From: Micromonospora tarapacensis
GTDB lineage: Bacteria > Actinomycetota > Actinomycetes > Mycobacteriales > Micromonosporaceae
Length of the DNA: 64,000 nucleotides
Assembly: GCF_019697375.1 (NCBI RefSeq)
Contig: NZ_JAHCDI010000004.1
Location: forward strand, 2,839,324 to 2,903,323
Reading direction: 5' to 3'
Below, one piece after another: positions 1 to 10,183 of this stretch (the first letter of the stretch is position 1; each line of letters starts with the position of its first letter). Made by a program: the position numbers and the translations under genes. The notes under the pieces were generated by a model. It was not told the origin of the DNA. It saw only the letters and a list, made by a program, of their open reading frames with translations, and searched no databases.

Positions 1-236
1 ACGCCGACCGGCACGGAGATTCCCTCGAAGGCGGTGATCCGGGTGGCGAGCCGGCGGGCCAGGGGCGCGCCACGGGTGGGGATGCCGAGCAGCACGGTGT
101 CCGCCGCGCCCTGGGTCTTCTCGAGGATCTGATGGGCGATCCGGTCGACGACGCGTTGCAGGTCGGCGCTGGTCAGGATCACCTTCACCGAGGGTTGTCG
201 CGGGGGCGACGACCGGGCAGCCGGTGGGTAGGCCAC
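1..236 (-). CDS. pyrR: PyrR bifunctional protein, N-terminal part (runs off window start)
   Basis: The N-terminal 78 codons are visible, from a GTG at 236 preceded by a strong Shine-Dalgarno (GGAAGGAGG). The residues VILTSADLQRVVDRIAHQI and the LLGIPTRGAPLARRLA segment match PyrR, a PRPP-transferase-fold protein that binds pyr leader RNA in response to UMP/UTP and has weak uracil phosphoribosyltransferase activity. It should be the first gene of the pyrimidine operon, which would continue to the left of the window. The catalytic PRPP loop lies outside the window. A PyrR-binding leader lies directly upstream of the start, which implies autoregulation. It diverges from bldD. Confidence 0.88.
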   Translation of the reverse strand, partial: MAYPPAARSSPPRQPSVKVILTSADLQRVVDRIAHQILEKTQGAADTVLLGIPTRGAPLARRLATRITAFEGISVPVG

Positions 237-240
237 GGCG

Positions 241-283
241 GACCTCCTTCCCCGCCTCACGGGACGGGTCGTTAAAGGATGTC
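241..283 (-). promoter_or_regulatory. Putative PyrR-binding RNA leader of pyrR
   Basis: Read on the minus strand, this leader has a CCUUUAACGA lead-in, then a hairpin in which CCCG pairs with CGGG around a UCCCGUGAGG loop, directly followed by the AAGGAGG Shine-Dalgarno of pyrR. A conserved GNGAGG loop next to the ribosome site is typical of PyrR-binding loops, and in actinobacteria such a loop is thought to block translation initiation when UMP/UTP is high. The hairpin and its position are seen directly. The regulatory role is inferred from the family. Confidence 0.55.
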
Positions 284-431
284 GGATCCTCCGGGCCGGC
301 GCAGCCGTCCGGCGGAGGGGCTGCGGCCACGTTACCAGTGGTCGAGGCGCCGACAGCGCTCGGGCACAGGTGTCCCGGGCCACGCCGGGCCGTCATCACC
401 GCGGATCGGTTCAGCCGACGAAAGGGGACAA

Positions 432-446
432 CTCACCCGGGGTGCC
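432..446. promoter_or_regulatory. Possible BldD box upstream of bldD
   Basis: The quasi-palindrome CTCACCCGGGGTGCC resembles the BldD consensus (TnACnC, one base, GnGTnA) with about two mismatches. BldD represses its own gene in Streptomyces, so a site here would make sense. Many GC-rich palindromes could match this loosely. Confidence 0.3.
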
Positions 447-549
447 CAACGGGAGGGTAACGGCCACTTGACCAGGTTTACGAATCCCCGTACCGTCACG
501 CTCCGTAGCGATCGCTGGGAGAACCCCGAGCAGCACTGGGAGTGTCCGA

Positions 550-1038
550 ATGCCCTCTGAATACGCCAAGTCTCTGGGCGCCCGTCTGCGCTCCATCCGC
601 CAGCAGCAGGGCCTGTCCCTGCAGGGGGTGGAGGAGAAGTCGAACGGGCGCTGGAAGGCGGTGGTGGTCGGCTCGTACGAGCGCGGCGACCGGGCCGTCA
701 CGGTGTCCCGCCTGGCCGAGTTGGCCGAGTTCTACCGCGTTCCGGTCTCGGAACTGCTGCCCGACGGCAGCGGGGTGCGGCACGAACCCACCAGCAAGAT
801 CGTTCTGGATCTGGAGCGGCTCTACGACGAGGCCAGCGAGGACCTCGCCTACGTCGCCCGGTATGCGCGCGCCATCCAGCAGCAGCGCGGTGACTACAAC
901 GGCCGGGTGCTGTCGATCCGCGCCGACGACCTGCGCGCCCTCGCCATCGTCTACGACGCCTCGCCGTCCGGCCTGATCGAGCGACTGACCGAGCACGGCG
1001 TGCTGGTCGCCGACCCCCGGGCGTTCTTCGCCTCCTGA
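550..1038 (+). CDS. bldD: BldD developmental master regulator
   Basis: This 162-residue protein has an N-terminal XRE-type helix-turn-helix (about residues 8-68, with GSYERGDRAVTVSRLAELA) and the BldD C-terminal domain. BldD dimerises around tetrameric c-di-GMP and represses sporulation genes during vegetative growth. The c-di-GMP signature RGD-x8-RQDD is present as RGD at 113-115 and RADD at 124-127, so the contacting Arg and Asp residues are kept but Gln is replaced by Ala. The ATG at 550 gives the usual family length. It diverges from pyrR and converges on nusB, with a perfect terminator between. Confidence 0.93.
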   Translation: MPSEYAKSLGARLRSIRQQQGLSLQGVEEKSNGRWKAVVVGSYERGDRAVTVSRLAELAEFYRVPVSELLPDGSGVRHEPTSKIVLDLERLYDEASEDLAYVARYARAIQQQRGDYNGRVLSIRADDLRALAIVYDASPSGLIERLTEHGVLVADPRAFFAS

Positions 1039-1048
1039 GTGCCGATCA

Positions 1049-1088
1049 CGAAAAGGGGCCCGTGCCGGACGGCACGGGCCCCTTTTCG
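1049..1088. terminator. Bidirectional intrinsic terminator between bldD and nusB
   Basis: A perfect 19-bp inverted repeat (arms 1049-1067 and 1070-1088) has a core CCCGTGCCG / CGGCACGGG and ends in AAAAGG / CCTTTT. It therefore carries T-tracts in both directions and sits between two convergent genes. Confidence 0.9.
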
Positions 1089-1148
1089 TCGTGCCGGTCG
1101 CCGCAGCCGAGCGGTGGGACCCGCCGGGTGTGCGGGTGCCGGCGCGGC

Positions 1149-1583
1149 TCAGCGGGTGGCGTACTCGGCGATCCGGCCGAGCAGACCGTTGAGGAAGCGG
1201 GGCGAGTCGTCGGTCGACATCTGCCGGGCCAGCTCGACGGCCTCGCTGATCGCCACCGCGTCGTCGATCTCGTCGACGTACAGCAACTCGTAGACCGCGA
1301 TCCGGGCCAGGTTGCGGTCGACCACCGGCATCCGGTCCAGCGTCCAGCCCTCGGCGTAGCTGGAGATCAGCTCGTCGATCCGGTCCAGGTGCCCGGCCAC
1401 GCCCTCGACCAGACCGATCGCGTACCCCAGGTGGTCGGGGCGCGGCTTCTCGATCCGCTCGACGTAGCCGGCGAGCACCTCGACCGGCGGACGATCACGC
1501 AGGTCGGCCTCGAAGAGCACGTCCAACGCCCGCTTGCGCGCCTTGCGACGCGCCGGCATCTGCTGCTTCGGACCCTCGGCCAT
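1149..1583 (-). CDS. nusB: Transcription antitermination factor NusB
   Basis: This 144-residue all-helical protein binds boxA RNA with NusE (S10) and supports processive rRNA transcription. The ARKRALDVLFEADLRDR start and the VDRNLARIAVYELLY and AVELARQMSTDDSPRFLNG segments are typical NusB. Its ATG overlaps the efp stop by one base (TGATG), so translation is probably coupled. The efp-nusB order is standard in actinobacteria. Confidence 0.95.
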   Translation of the reverse strand: MAEGPKQQMPARRKARKRALDVLFEADLRDRPPVEVLAGYVERIEKPRPDHLGYAIGLVEGVAGHLDRIDELISSYAEGWTLDRMPVVDRNLARIAVYELLYVDEIDDAVAISEAVELARQMSTDDSPRFLNGLLGRIAEYATR

Positions 1584-2140
1584 CAGGCGCGGCCGAGGTA
1601 ACGGCCGTCGCGGGTGTCGACCTTGATCTTCTCGCCGGTGGTGATGAAGAGCGGGACCTGCACGGTAGCGCCGGTCTCGACGGTCGCCGGCTTGTTGCCA
1701 CCGGTGGAGCGGTCGCCCTGCAGGCCCGGCTCGGTGTAGGTGATCTCCAACACGACGGAGGTCGGCAACTCGACGTAGAGCGGCACCCCCTCGTGGGTGG
1801 CCACGGTCGCCTCGGCCTCGGGCAACAGGTAGTTGGCCGCCTCACCGACCGTCCCACCCGGCACCATGATCTGGTCGAACGTCTCCATGTCCATGAAGAC
1901 GTAGTCCTCGCCGTCGGCGTAGAGGTACTGCATGGTGCGCTTGTCCACGGTGGCGGTCTCGACCTTGGTGCCCGCGTTGAAGGTCTTGTCGACCACCTTG
2001 CCGGAGAGCACGTTCTTCAGCGTGGTGCGCACGAACGCACCACCCTTACCGGGCTTGACGTGCTGGAACTCGACGACGGACCAGAGCTCCCCGTCTAGGT
2101 TGAGTACCAGGCCGTTCTTCAGGTCGTTGGTGGTGGCCAT
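1583..2140 (-). CDS. efp: Translation elongation factor P
   Basis: This 185-residue EF-P has three beta-barrel domains that enter the E site and relieve stalling at polyproline. The loop tip Lys is residue 32 in KPGKGGAF, the position modified in other bacteria. The C-terminal OB fold ends in [21 protein letters not shown]. No lysine-modification enzymes are seen nearby. It is the first gene of the efp-nusB pair, and a long intergenic region containing an inverted repeat lies upstream. Confidence 0.96.
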   Translation of the reverse strand: MATTNDLKNGLVLNLDGELWSVVEFQHVKPGKGGAFVRTTLKNVLSGKVVDKTFNAGTKVETATVDKRTMQYLYADGEDYVFMDMETFDQIMVPGGTVGEAANYLLPEAEATVATHEGVPLYVELPTSVVLEITYTEPGLQGDRSTGGNKPATVETGATVQVPLFITTGEKIKVDTRDGRYLGRA

Positions 2141-2287
2141 TTCCTGCCTTGATCATCAATTGGCGGACAGACCTGGCAAGTCTACTCGTCGCCGCGCAAC
2201 CCGCCGCCGGCCGTCGACCGAAGGCCGGAACAACCCGAATCGTCACGGTCGGTGCCGCCCGGCCTGTCGCCCACCTCACCCCCCGGC

Positions 2288-2413
2288 TCCTTTGCTCTGC
2301 TTCAACCTACGCAACGGTCACCGTCCGTGCCGGCCGCGCCCGCAGGTCCGGGCGGACGGCAGCACTGCGACGCAGCTCAGCAGCTATTGCGTGGAGTGAA
2401 GCAGAGCAAAGGA
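2288..2413. repeat. Long-spaced inverted repeat in the efp-aroQ intergenic region
   Basis: The arms are 17 bp and perfect (2288-2304 and 2397-2413, TCCTTTGCTCTGCTTCA and its complement). They extend to 24 of 27 matches (2288-2314 and 2387-2413) around a 72-base centre. This is the only structure noticed in the roughly 385-bp gap 2141-2525. It could be a dispersed REP/MITE-like element or a transcript structure. No Shine-Dalgarno-linked ORF was recognised here. Confidence 0.7.
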
Positions 2414-2525
2414 CGCGCAGGGGGGTGGGTGACAGCGACGGCAGCGCGTCACGGACGGTGGCCGTCGCGAAGGGTAATCCCGGGGCAGGCTCGGGGCTCG
2501 AAGGTCCGGCCGGGAGCGGGCGGGC

Positions 2526-4591
<2,066 letters not shown>

Positions 4592-4595
<4 letters not shown>

Positions 4596-5770
4596 CGGAT
4601 CACCAGCGCGTCGAGGTAGCCGGTCAGGTTGCGGCGCATCTCGGCGACCGAGTCGCCGCCGAACTTCTCCACCGCCGCCTCGGCGAGCACCAGCGCGACC
4701 ATCGCCTCGGCGACCACGGCGGCGGCGGGCACCGCGCAGACGTCGGAACGCTGGTTGATCGCGGTGGCCGGTTCGCCGGTGGTGACATCGACCGTGGCCA
4801 GGGCGCGGTTGAGCGAGGAGATCGGCTTCATCGCGGCCTTCACCCGCAGCGGTTCGCCGGTGGTGATGCCGCCTTCCAGGCCGCCGGCCCGGTCGGTGAC
4901 CCGACGTACGCCGGTGGCGGTGGGAATGATCTCGTCGTGCGCCTCGGAACCCCGGGACCGGGCCTGCTGCCAACCGTCGCCGATCTCCACGCCCTTGATC
5001 GCCTGGATCGACATCAGCGCGGTCGCCAGCCGGGCGTCGAGCTTGCGATCCCACTGCACGTGGCTGCCCAGGCCGGGCGGAACGCCGTAGGCCAGCACCT
5101 CGACCACGCCGCCGAGGGTGTCGGCGGCCCTCTTCGCGGCGTCCACCTCGGCGACCATCCGGGCGCTGGCCTCGGGGTCGAGGCAGCGCAGCGGGTCGGC
5201 GTCGATGCGTTCGGCGTCCTCCGGGCGGGGCCGCAGCCCCGGCTTGACGGCGACCGGACCCAGCTCGACCACGTGCGAGACGATCTCGAGGTCGAGTGCC
5301 TGCCGCAGCAGCGCCTTGGCCACCGTGCCGACCGCGACCCGGGCCGCGGTCTCCCGGGCGCTGGCCCGCTCCAGGATCGGCCGGGCGTCGGTGTGGCCGT
5401 ACTTCTGCATGCCGGCCAGGTCGGCGTGGCCGGGGCGGGGTCGGGTGAGCGGGGCGTTGCGCGCCTGACTGGCCAACTCGTCGGCGTCGACCGGGTCGGC
5501 GGCCATCACGGTGCGCCACTTCGGCCACTCGGAGTTGCCCACCCGGACGGCGAACGGGCTGCCCAGCGTCACGCCGTGCCGCAGGCCGCCGATGACCTCG
5601 ATCTCGTCCCGCTCGAAGGCCATCCGCGCCCCCCGGCCGTAGCCGAGCCGGCGGCGGGCGAGTTCGTCGCCGATCTGGGTGGGGGTCACCTCGACACCGG
5701 CCGGCACCCCCTCCAGCAATGCGACGAGGGCGGGCCCGTGCGATTCCCCTGCGGTCAACCAGCGCAACAC
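4592..5770 (-). CDS. aroC: Chorismate synthase
   Basis: This 392-residue FMN-dependent enzyme converts EPSP to chorismate, the last common step of aromatic biosynthesis. It starts [21 protein letters not shown] and contains the flavin/phosphate-binding [17 protein letters not shown] and [13 protein letters not shown]. It is the first gene of aroC-aroK-aroB-aroQ, in which each start overlaps or lies close to the preceding stop. It begins only 33 bases after the end of the exopolysaccharide locus, so read-through from that locus is possible. Confidence 0.96.
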
Positions 5771-5803
5771 AGCGGTCAGTCTGTCACGCCGGGTGCCCGG
5801 CTC

Positions 5804-6724
5804 TCAGATGCCCCTCCCCCGCCGGTGCAGGGTGCGCAGCACCGTGTCGGCGCGGACCATCCGCCCGGCCACCGCCAGCGCCAGGTACGCCCGGGGCTCG
5901 CGCGGGTTACCGCGGATGGTCCGCCGGGCCCAGCGCAGCGCACCCCGGGAATCGCCCGAGGCGGCGTGGGCGAAGGCGATCTGCCCGGTGACCCGCGCCT
6001 GCCCCGCCGGCTGGCTGGCGAACTCGGGATAGCGGTCCAGCAGCCACTGCAACGCGGTGGCGATGGTGTCCCACCGCTGGGCGAAGTACGAGCGCCGGTG
6101 CCAGCGCACCAGCACGTACGGGGCGGGCAGGTTGACCAGCGGCGCGCTGCGGGCGGCCCGGAGCAGGAACTCGTAGTCCTCGGCGTAGCTGCCCGGGATC
6201 TCCTCGTCGACGAGCCCGAACCCGTCGCGCAGTGCCGACGCCCGGATGAGGAAGGTCGACGGGTGCAGCTCGGTCATCCGGTCGCGCAGCAGGTCGGCCA
6301 GGCTGATCGAGTCGAGGGCCAGCACCCGCTCCACGGTGTGCCCGTCGTAGCTGACCCGGATGCCGCAACTGACGAACTGGGCGCCGGGCGTGGCGGCCAG
6401 CGCGTCGGCCTGGGCCCGCAGCTTGCCGGGCAGCCACTCGTCGTCGTCGTCGCAGAAGGCGACCAGTTCGCCGGTGGCGGCCAGGATGCCCGAGTTGCGC
6501 GCGCCGGCCAGGCCGGGAGTGCGGGTGTTGGTCACCACCCGCACCGGCCGGCCCGGTCCGGACAACTCGGTCAGCGACGGCTCCGGCGCTGACTGGTCGT
6601 ACACCACGACCACCTCCACCGGGCCGGGATGGTCCTGGCCGACGATGGCCCGTACCGCGGCCCGCAGCAGCTCGGGGCGGTTCCGGGTGGGCACGACGGC
6701 GCTCACGCTCGGGTATCGGGTCAC
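5804..6724 (-). CDS. GT2-family glycosyltransferase of the exopolysaccharide locus
   Basis: This GT-A-fold transferase of about 306 residues starts MTRYPSVSAVVPTRNRPELL. It has GLAGARNSGILAATGELVAFC followed by the acidic nucleotide-sugar/metal motif CDDDDEWLPGKL, and a later YAEDYEFLLRAA typical of the acceptor side. The C-terminal 90 residues are Arg/Ala-rich helices resembling TPR-like tails. The GTG start overlaps the preceding stop (GTGA); longer upstream reading is rejected because it lies inside the neighbour. The sugar specificity cannot be read from sequence. Confidence 0.85.
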   Translation of the reverse strand: MTRYPSVSAVVPTRNRPELLRAAVRAIVGQDHPGPVEVVVVYDQSAPEPSLTELSGPGRPVRVVTNTRTPGLAGARNSGILAATGELVAFCDDDDEWLPGKLRAQADALAATPGAQFVSCGIRVSYDGHTVERVLALDSISLADLLRDRMTELHPSTFLIRASALRDGFGLVDEEIPGSYAEDYEFLLRAARSAPLVNLPAPYVLVRWHRRSYFAQRWDTIATALQWLLDRYPEFASQPAGQARVTGQIAFAHAASGDSRGALRWARRTIRGNPREPRAYLALAVAGRMVRADTVLRTLHRRGRGI

Positions 6725-7335
6725 CGGTTCCGCCTTCCGTCCGGGCCGGGTCCGCGCCACGGCCGCCACCAGGGTTGGTGGGGCCGCTGCGCGGCGGCGG
6801 CCACCAGGTCCTCGACGATCACTCCCACCCGCCGCACCGCGGCCCGCCGCCCGTCGGCCGCGTCGGCGTCCACGGTCACGGTGAAGCGCGAGCGGTCGCA
6901 CAGCCCGGCGGCGAGCGCGTCGAGCAACTCCCGCCGGGATTCGCAGAGCGCGACCAGGCCGGCCGCGCCGAGCCTGCGGGCGAACAGCAGTTGGTGGTCG
7001 TCCACGTGCTCGCCGCGGGCCGGGTCACGGGGCACCACGATCGGCAGGTGCCCGTGCCGGCGAGCCTCCAGGATGGTGGCCGGCCCGCCGTGGCAGACCA
7101 CCAGGTCGGCGGCGGCCATGGCCGCCTGCAACTCGGCGTGGCCGAGGAACGGCGCCGCATCGGGCAGGCCGGCGGCGCGGGTGTGTCCGTGCTGCACGGT
7201 CAGCACGACCGCGTCGGCGACCTCGCCGTGCCACTCCCGCAGCCAGTCGACCAGCCGGTCGAAGGGATGCTTGTCCGTGCCGACGGCGACCAGCAGCCGG
7301 ATCCGCCCGGGGTCGGGCGACACGTCGCCGCTCAC
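6721..7335 (-). CDS. Glycosyltransferase catalytic subunit, Alg13/PssE type
   Basis: This 204-residue protein corresponds to the C-terminal (nucleotide-sugar binding) half of GT28 enzymes. It has RLLVAVGTDKHPFDRLVDWL, then the UDP-sugar site VVCHGGPATILEARRHG, and PIVVPRDPARGEHVDDHQ. In Alg13/Alg14 and PssD/PssE systems this half pairs with a separate membrane-recruiting half, here the gene immediately upstream. The two are coupled by a GTGA overlap and probably form one enzyme adding the second sugar to a lipid-linked precursor. Confidence 0.82.
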   Translation of the reverse strand: MSGDVSPDPGRIRLLVAVGTDKHPFDRLVDWLREWHGEVADAVVLTVQHGHTRAAGLPDAAPFLGHAELQAAMAAADLVVCHGGPATILEARRHGHLPIVVPRDPARGEHVDDHQLLFARRLGAAGLVALCESRRELLDALAAGLCDRSRFTVTVDADAADGRRAAVRRVGVIVEDLVAAAAQRPHQPWWRPWRGPGPDGRRNR

Positions 7336-7805
7336 AACAGCGTCCCCACGACGGTGGCCTCAGGGTACTGGCGGCGCTGCTCCTCCCACTGCACGAGCAT
7401 CGCCGACAGGAACGGGCGGCACAGCCGGGCGGTCAGCGTCGGTGTGTCGATCCGGTCGTAGACCTCGATGTAGACGGTCGGGACACGCCGCAGCCGGGCG
7501 AACACGACGAACGGCACCGCCACGCCCGCGCCGGTGGTGACCACCGCGGCGACCCGCCGCCGCCGTAGCACCCGGGCGGCCAGGACCGTGTTGCGCAGCA
7601 GGTTGCCCAGATGGCGGGTGGTCGGGTGGTGCGCCGGAACCACGTCCTCACCGGCGAGCAGCGACAGGGCCTCGGGCGTGTCGAAGGTGACCCAGCACCG
7701 TCGCCAGGTCTCGTACCAGGGTTGCAGGGCCAGCAACTGGGCCAGGTGCCCGCCGCTGGACCCGACCAGCAGCAACAGCGGCCGGTCTTCCATCGTGGTG
7801 TCCAC
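7332..7805 (-). CDS. Glycosyltransferase membrane/acceptor subunit, Alg14/PssD type
   Basis: This protein of about 157 residues carries the Alg14-type N-terminal glycine motif LLLVGSSGGHLAQLLAL, a central basic and hydrophobic stretch likely to touch the membrane, and VVTTGAGVAVPFVVFARL. It pairs with the PssE-like gene next to it. The GTG at 7805 is chosen because GGGGAG lies six bases upstream; an ATG at 7793 is an alternative. About 210 bases without a gene separate it from the upstream kinase-like gene. Confidence 0.8.
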   Translation of the reverse strand: MDTTMEDRPLLLLVGSSGGHLAQLLALQPWYETWRRCWVTFDTPEALSLLAGEDVVPAHHPTTRHLGNLLRNTVLAARVLRRRRVAAVVTTGAGVAVPFVVFARLRRVPTVYIEVYDRIDTPTLTARLCRPFLSAMLVQWEEQRRQYPEATVVGTLL

Positions 7806-8018
7806 GCGACTCCCCACAAGTCCGCTTGGAGTTTCGCTCAGCGCCACGCAACAGCAGACCCCCGGCGTTCGAGCCGGTGCAGGATCCTCACCAGCTGATG
7901 GCTCGATCCGCCCTGTGATGGCATGAGCACGTCGAACGGCCGCCGTCCAGTTATGGCCGTCTTCCTACGGGATTCCTTCCTAACCGGTCAGTGTCGACGG
8001 TGGACCGGGGCAAACCGG

Positions 8019-9277
8019 TCAACCCCCAGCTCGTTTCTCGATCGTGTCCAGCAGCGCCGGATGCAGCGCCGCGTTCCAGCCGGCGCCGGCGCCGGCCAGG
8101 CGCCAGGTTCGCAGCCACATCTCCAGCAGATAGGCATCGGCCACCAGCCGTCGACGGCGGGCGTCCAGCCCCAACCGGTCGCCGTGCCGGTCCAGCCACC
8201 GGCCGGCCTCGTCGGCCGCCGACCCGGCCGGCGCCCCCGCAGCACGAGAGCGCGCTGGAAGGCGTCGTGGGCGAGGTCGAACCCGACGGGCACGTCCGGG
8301 CCGCTGTGCTCCCAGTCCCAGGCGACGATCTCACCGGCGTGCCGGCCCAGGTTCCACGGCACCCAGTCGCCGTGCCAGTAGCCGAACTCGACGGTGACCT
8401 CGCCGTGCCGGCGGGCCAGCGCGGCGACGGCCGCCACGGCCCGAGCGCCGGCCGGGTCCGCGGCGGCGGCCAGCTGTGCCTGCGCCGCCAGCCGGGCCAG
8501 GAACGGCGAGCCGGCCAGTGGCCGGGGCCCGGCCGGCGGGCGACCCCGGCGGGCCACCGCGAGCAGCGTCGGGAGGTCGGGCGCACCGGTGGCCGGCGCG
8601 CCGCGGACCCGCGCCGGCAGCGGTTGCACGACCGCGACCGCCTGGCCCGCCCAGGTGAGTTCGGCGAGCAGCCGGGGCGTGACGGGATGCCCCGCCCGTC
8701 CGGCCAGCTCGGCCAGCTCGCGCAGCGCCGCCGCCTCGGCGGTGACCAGCGCCCGCGTCGCGTCGTTCCAGCCCACCTTCGCGTACGCCCGGGGCGTGCC
8801 GGTGTGGTCGAACAGTTGCAGCGTGGGCTTGTGGTTCGGGTCCGGCGGGCGCACCCCGAAGGCCGCCTGCAATGGCGCGCCGAGCAGGCCGGCGACCCGG
8901 TCGGCGAGCAGCACCTGCGCCGGGTCCAGCCCGGCGGGCACGGCCACCGCCAACACCGGAAACGGTGCCCGGTCGACCACGCCGGCCCGGGCCGCCACGC
9001 CCAGTAGCGCCCGCACGGCCCGCACCCTCGCCGGACGCAGCGCGTTGTACGCCAGCAGCGCCGCCGCCGCGACCCGGGGAGCGCCCAGCGGCAACAGGAA
9101 CCGCGCCCGGGTGACCGACGGCACGACCGCGTAGCGGGCCACGACGGTGTGCCCGGCCGGCGGGCCGACGTCCACGGTCAGCGCGACCCGCTCGTCGGGG
9201 AAGACCGCCCGGGTGACCCACCCCAACCCGTCGCCGCGGCGGCGAGGGTCGGCCGCCGCCGCGGTCGCCGCGGTCAC
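8019..9277 (-). CDS. APH/choline-kinase-like phosphotransferase (frame broken by one base)
   Basis: After a one-base repair this is a 419-residue protein with an aminoglycoside-phosphotransferase fold. It has KVGWNDATRALVTAEAAALREL (nucleotide lobe), the catalytic HGDWVPWN, and a metal site in VAWDWEHSGPDVPVGFDLAHDAF. The frame breaks at the C5 run 8234-8238. With one more base it continues RGAPAGSAADEAGRWL and ends ALLDTIEKRAGG at a TGA at 8019-8021; without it an unrelated tail runs to 7988. The GTG start overlaps the sulfotransferase stop (GTGA). It may phosphorylate a glycan or precursor; the substrate is unknown. Confidence 0.72.
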
Positions 9278-10176
9278 GCGACCCGGTCCGGCCAGTCGAG
9301 CCGCAAGCCCAGCCGCTGCCGCAACGCCTCGTTGTGCGGGCGGTAGTACTCGGTCAGCTCGGCACGCAGCGCCGGCTCCAGCGGCGCCGAACGCCGGTCG
9401 TTGTAAATCTTGAAGTCCGGCGGGTCGACGGGGGGCAGGCCGAGGAAGTCCAGGGTGCGCCGGTAGGTCGCCCGCGCGTCACGGTAGAGCTCCTCGCTGG
9501 GCAGGAAGAGGATCCGCTCCCGGTCGAAGCGCTCCAGCCACGGTTGCAGGTGCTCCAGGTACCGGCCCCGGGCCCGGTAGGTGTACCAGTCGTAGCGCTC
9601 GCTGAAGTGGTCCGCTCCGGCGATCAACCGCTCCCGTTCGCCCGCCGTCCGCTGCGGCTCGGCGGCCAGCGCGGCGGGGAAGTCCAGCGGCTCCACGCCG
9701 TTGGTCCGCCGCTCCTTCCAGTGCGAGTACGCCCGCTCCACCGGATCGCGCAGCAGCACGATCAGCCGCACCGCGGGCATCAGCGCGGCGACCCGCCCGG
9801 CGGCCAGCGGATGGAACATGTACAGCGGGGCGGCCTCACCGACCCGGACCGGGCCGCCGTGGCGGCGCTCCAGCGCCTCCCGCTGCCGCACGGTGGGGAA
9901 GTGCGAGCGGTACCACGCCTCCCCGCGACCCCAGTGCTCCTCGAAGTAGTGCGAGGACTTCGTGTTCCAGGCCGGGAAGAGTCGGGGTACCAGCGGGTGC
10001 CGGATGAGATAGTTCCACAGCGAGGTGGTGCCGCCCCGTTTCGTGCCGATGATGAGGAAGTCCGGCAGCGGCCGGCGGTGACTGGTGCGTACCCCGTAGT
10101 CGACGAGGCTCTCCCGCACCCGGTTCGTCACCTGGGGCGGCACCAGTTGCTTCATCCGGTCCCGGATGGACGACAA
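9274..10176 (-). CDS. PAPS-dependent sulfotransferase
   Basis: This carbohydrate-type sulfotransferase of about 300 residues has the 5'-phosphosulfate loop FLIIGTKRGGTTSLWNYL and the 3'-phosphate motif RLIVLLRDPVERAYSHWKE. The C-terminal part, EYYRPHNEALRQRLG, is common in heparan/Stf0-like bacterial enzymes. It would transfer sulfate from PAPS onto a sugar of the polysaccharide. The start is taken at TTG 10176, which has AGGTGAG six bases upstream; an internal ATG at 10155 is possible. No PAPS-synthesis genes are in the window. Confidence 0.82.
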   Translation of the reverse strand: MSSIRDRMKQLVPPQVTNRVRESLVDYGVRTSHRRPLPDFLIIGTKRGGTTSLWNYLIRHPLVPRLFPAWNTKSSHYFEEHWGRGEAWYRSHFPTVRQREALERRHGGPVRVGEAAPLYMFHPLAAGRVAALMPAVRLIVLLRDPVERAYSHWKERRTNGVEPLDFPAALAAEPQRTAGERERLIAGADHFSERYDWYTYRARGRYLEHLQPWLERFDRERILFLPSEELYRDARATYRRTLDFLGLPPVDPPDFKIYNDRRSAPLEPALRAELTEYYRPHNEALRQRLGLRLDWPDRVA

Positions 10177-10183
10177 GACGATC

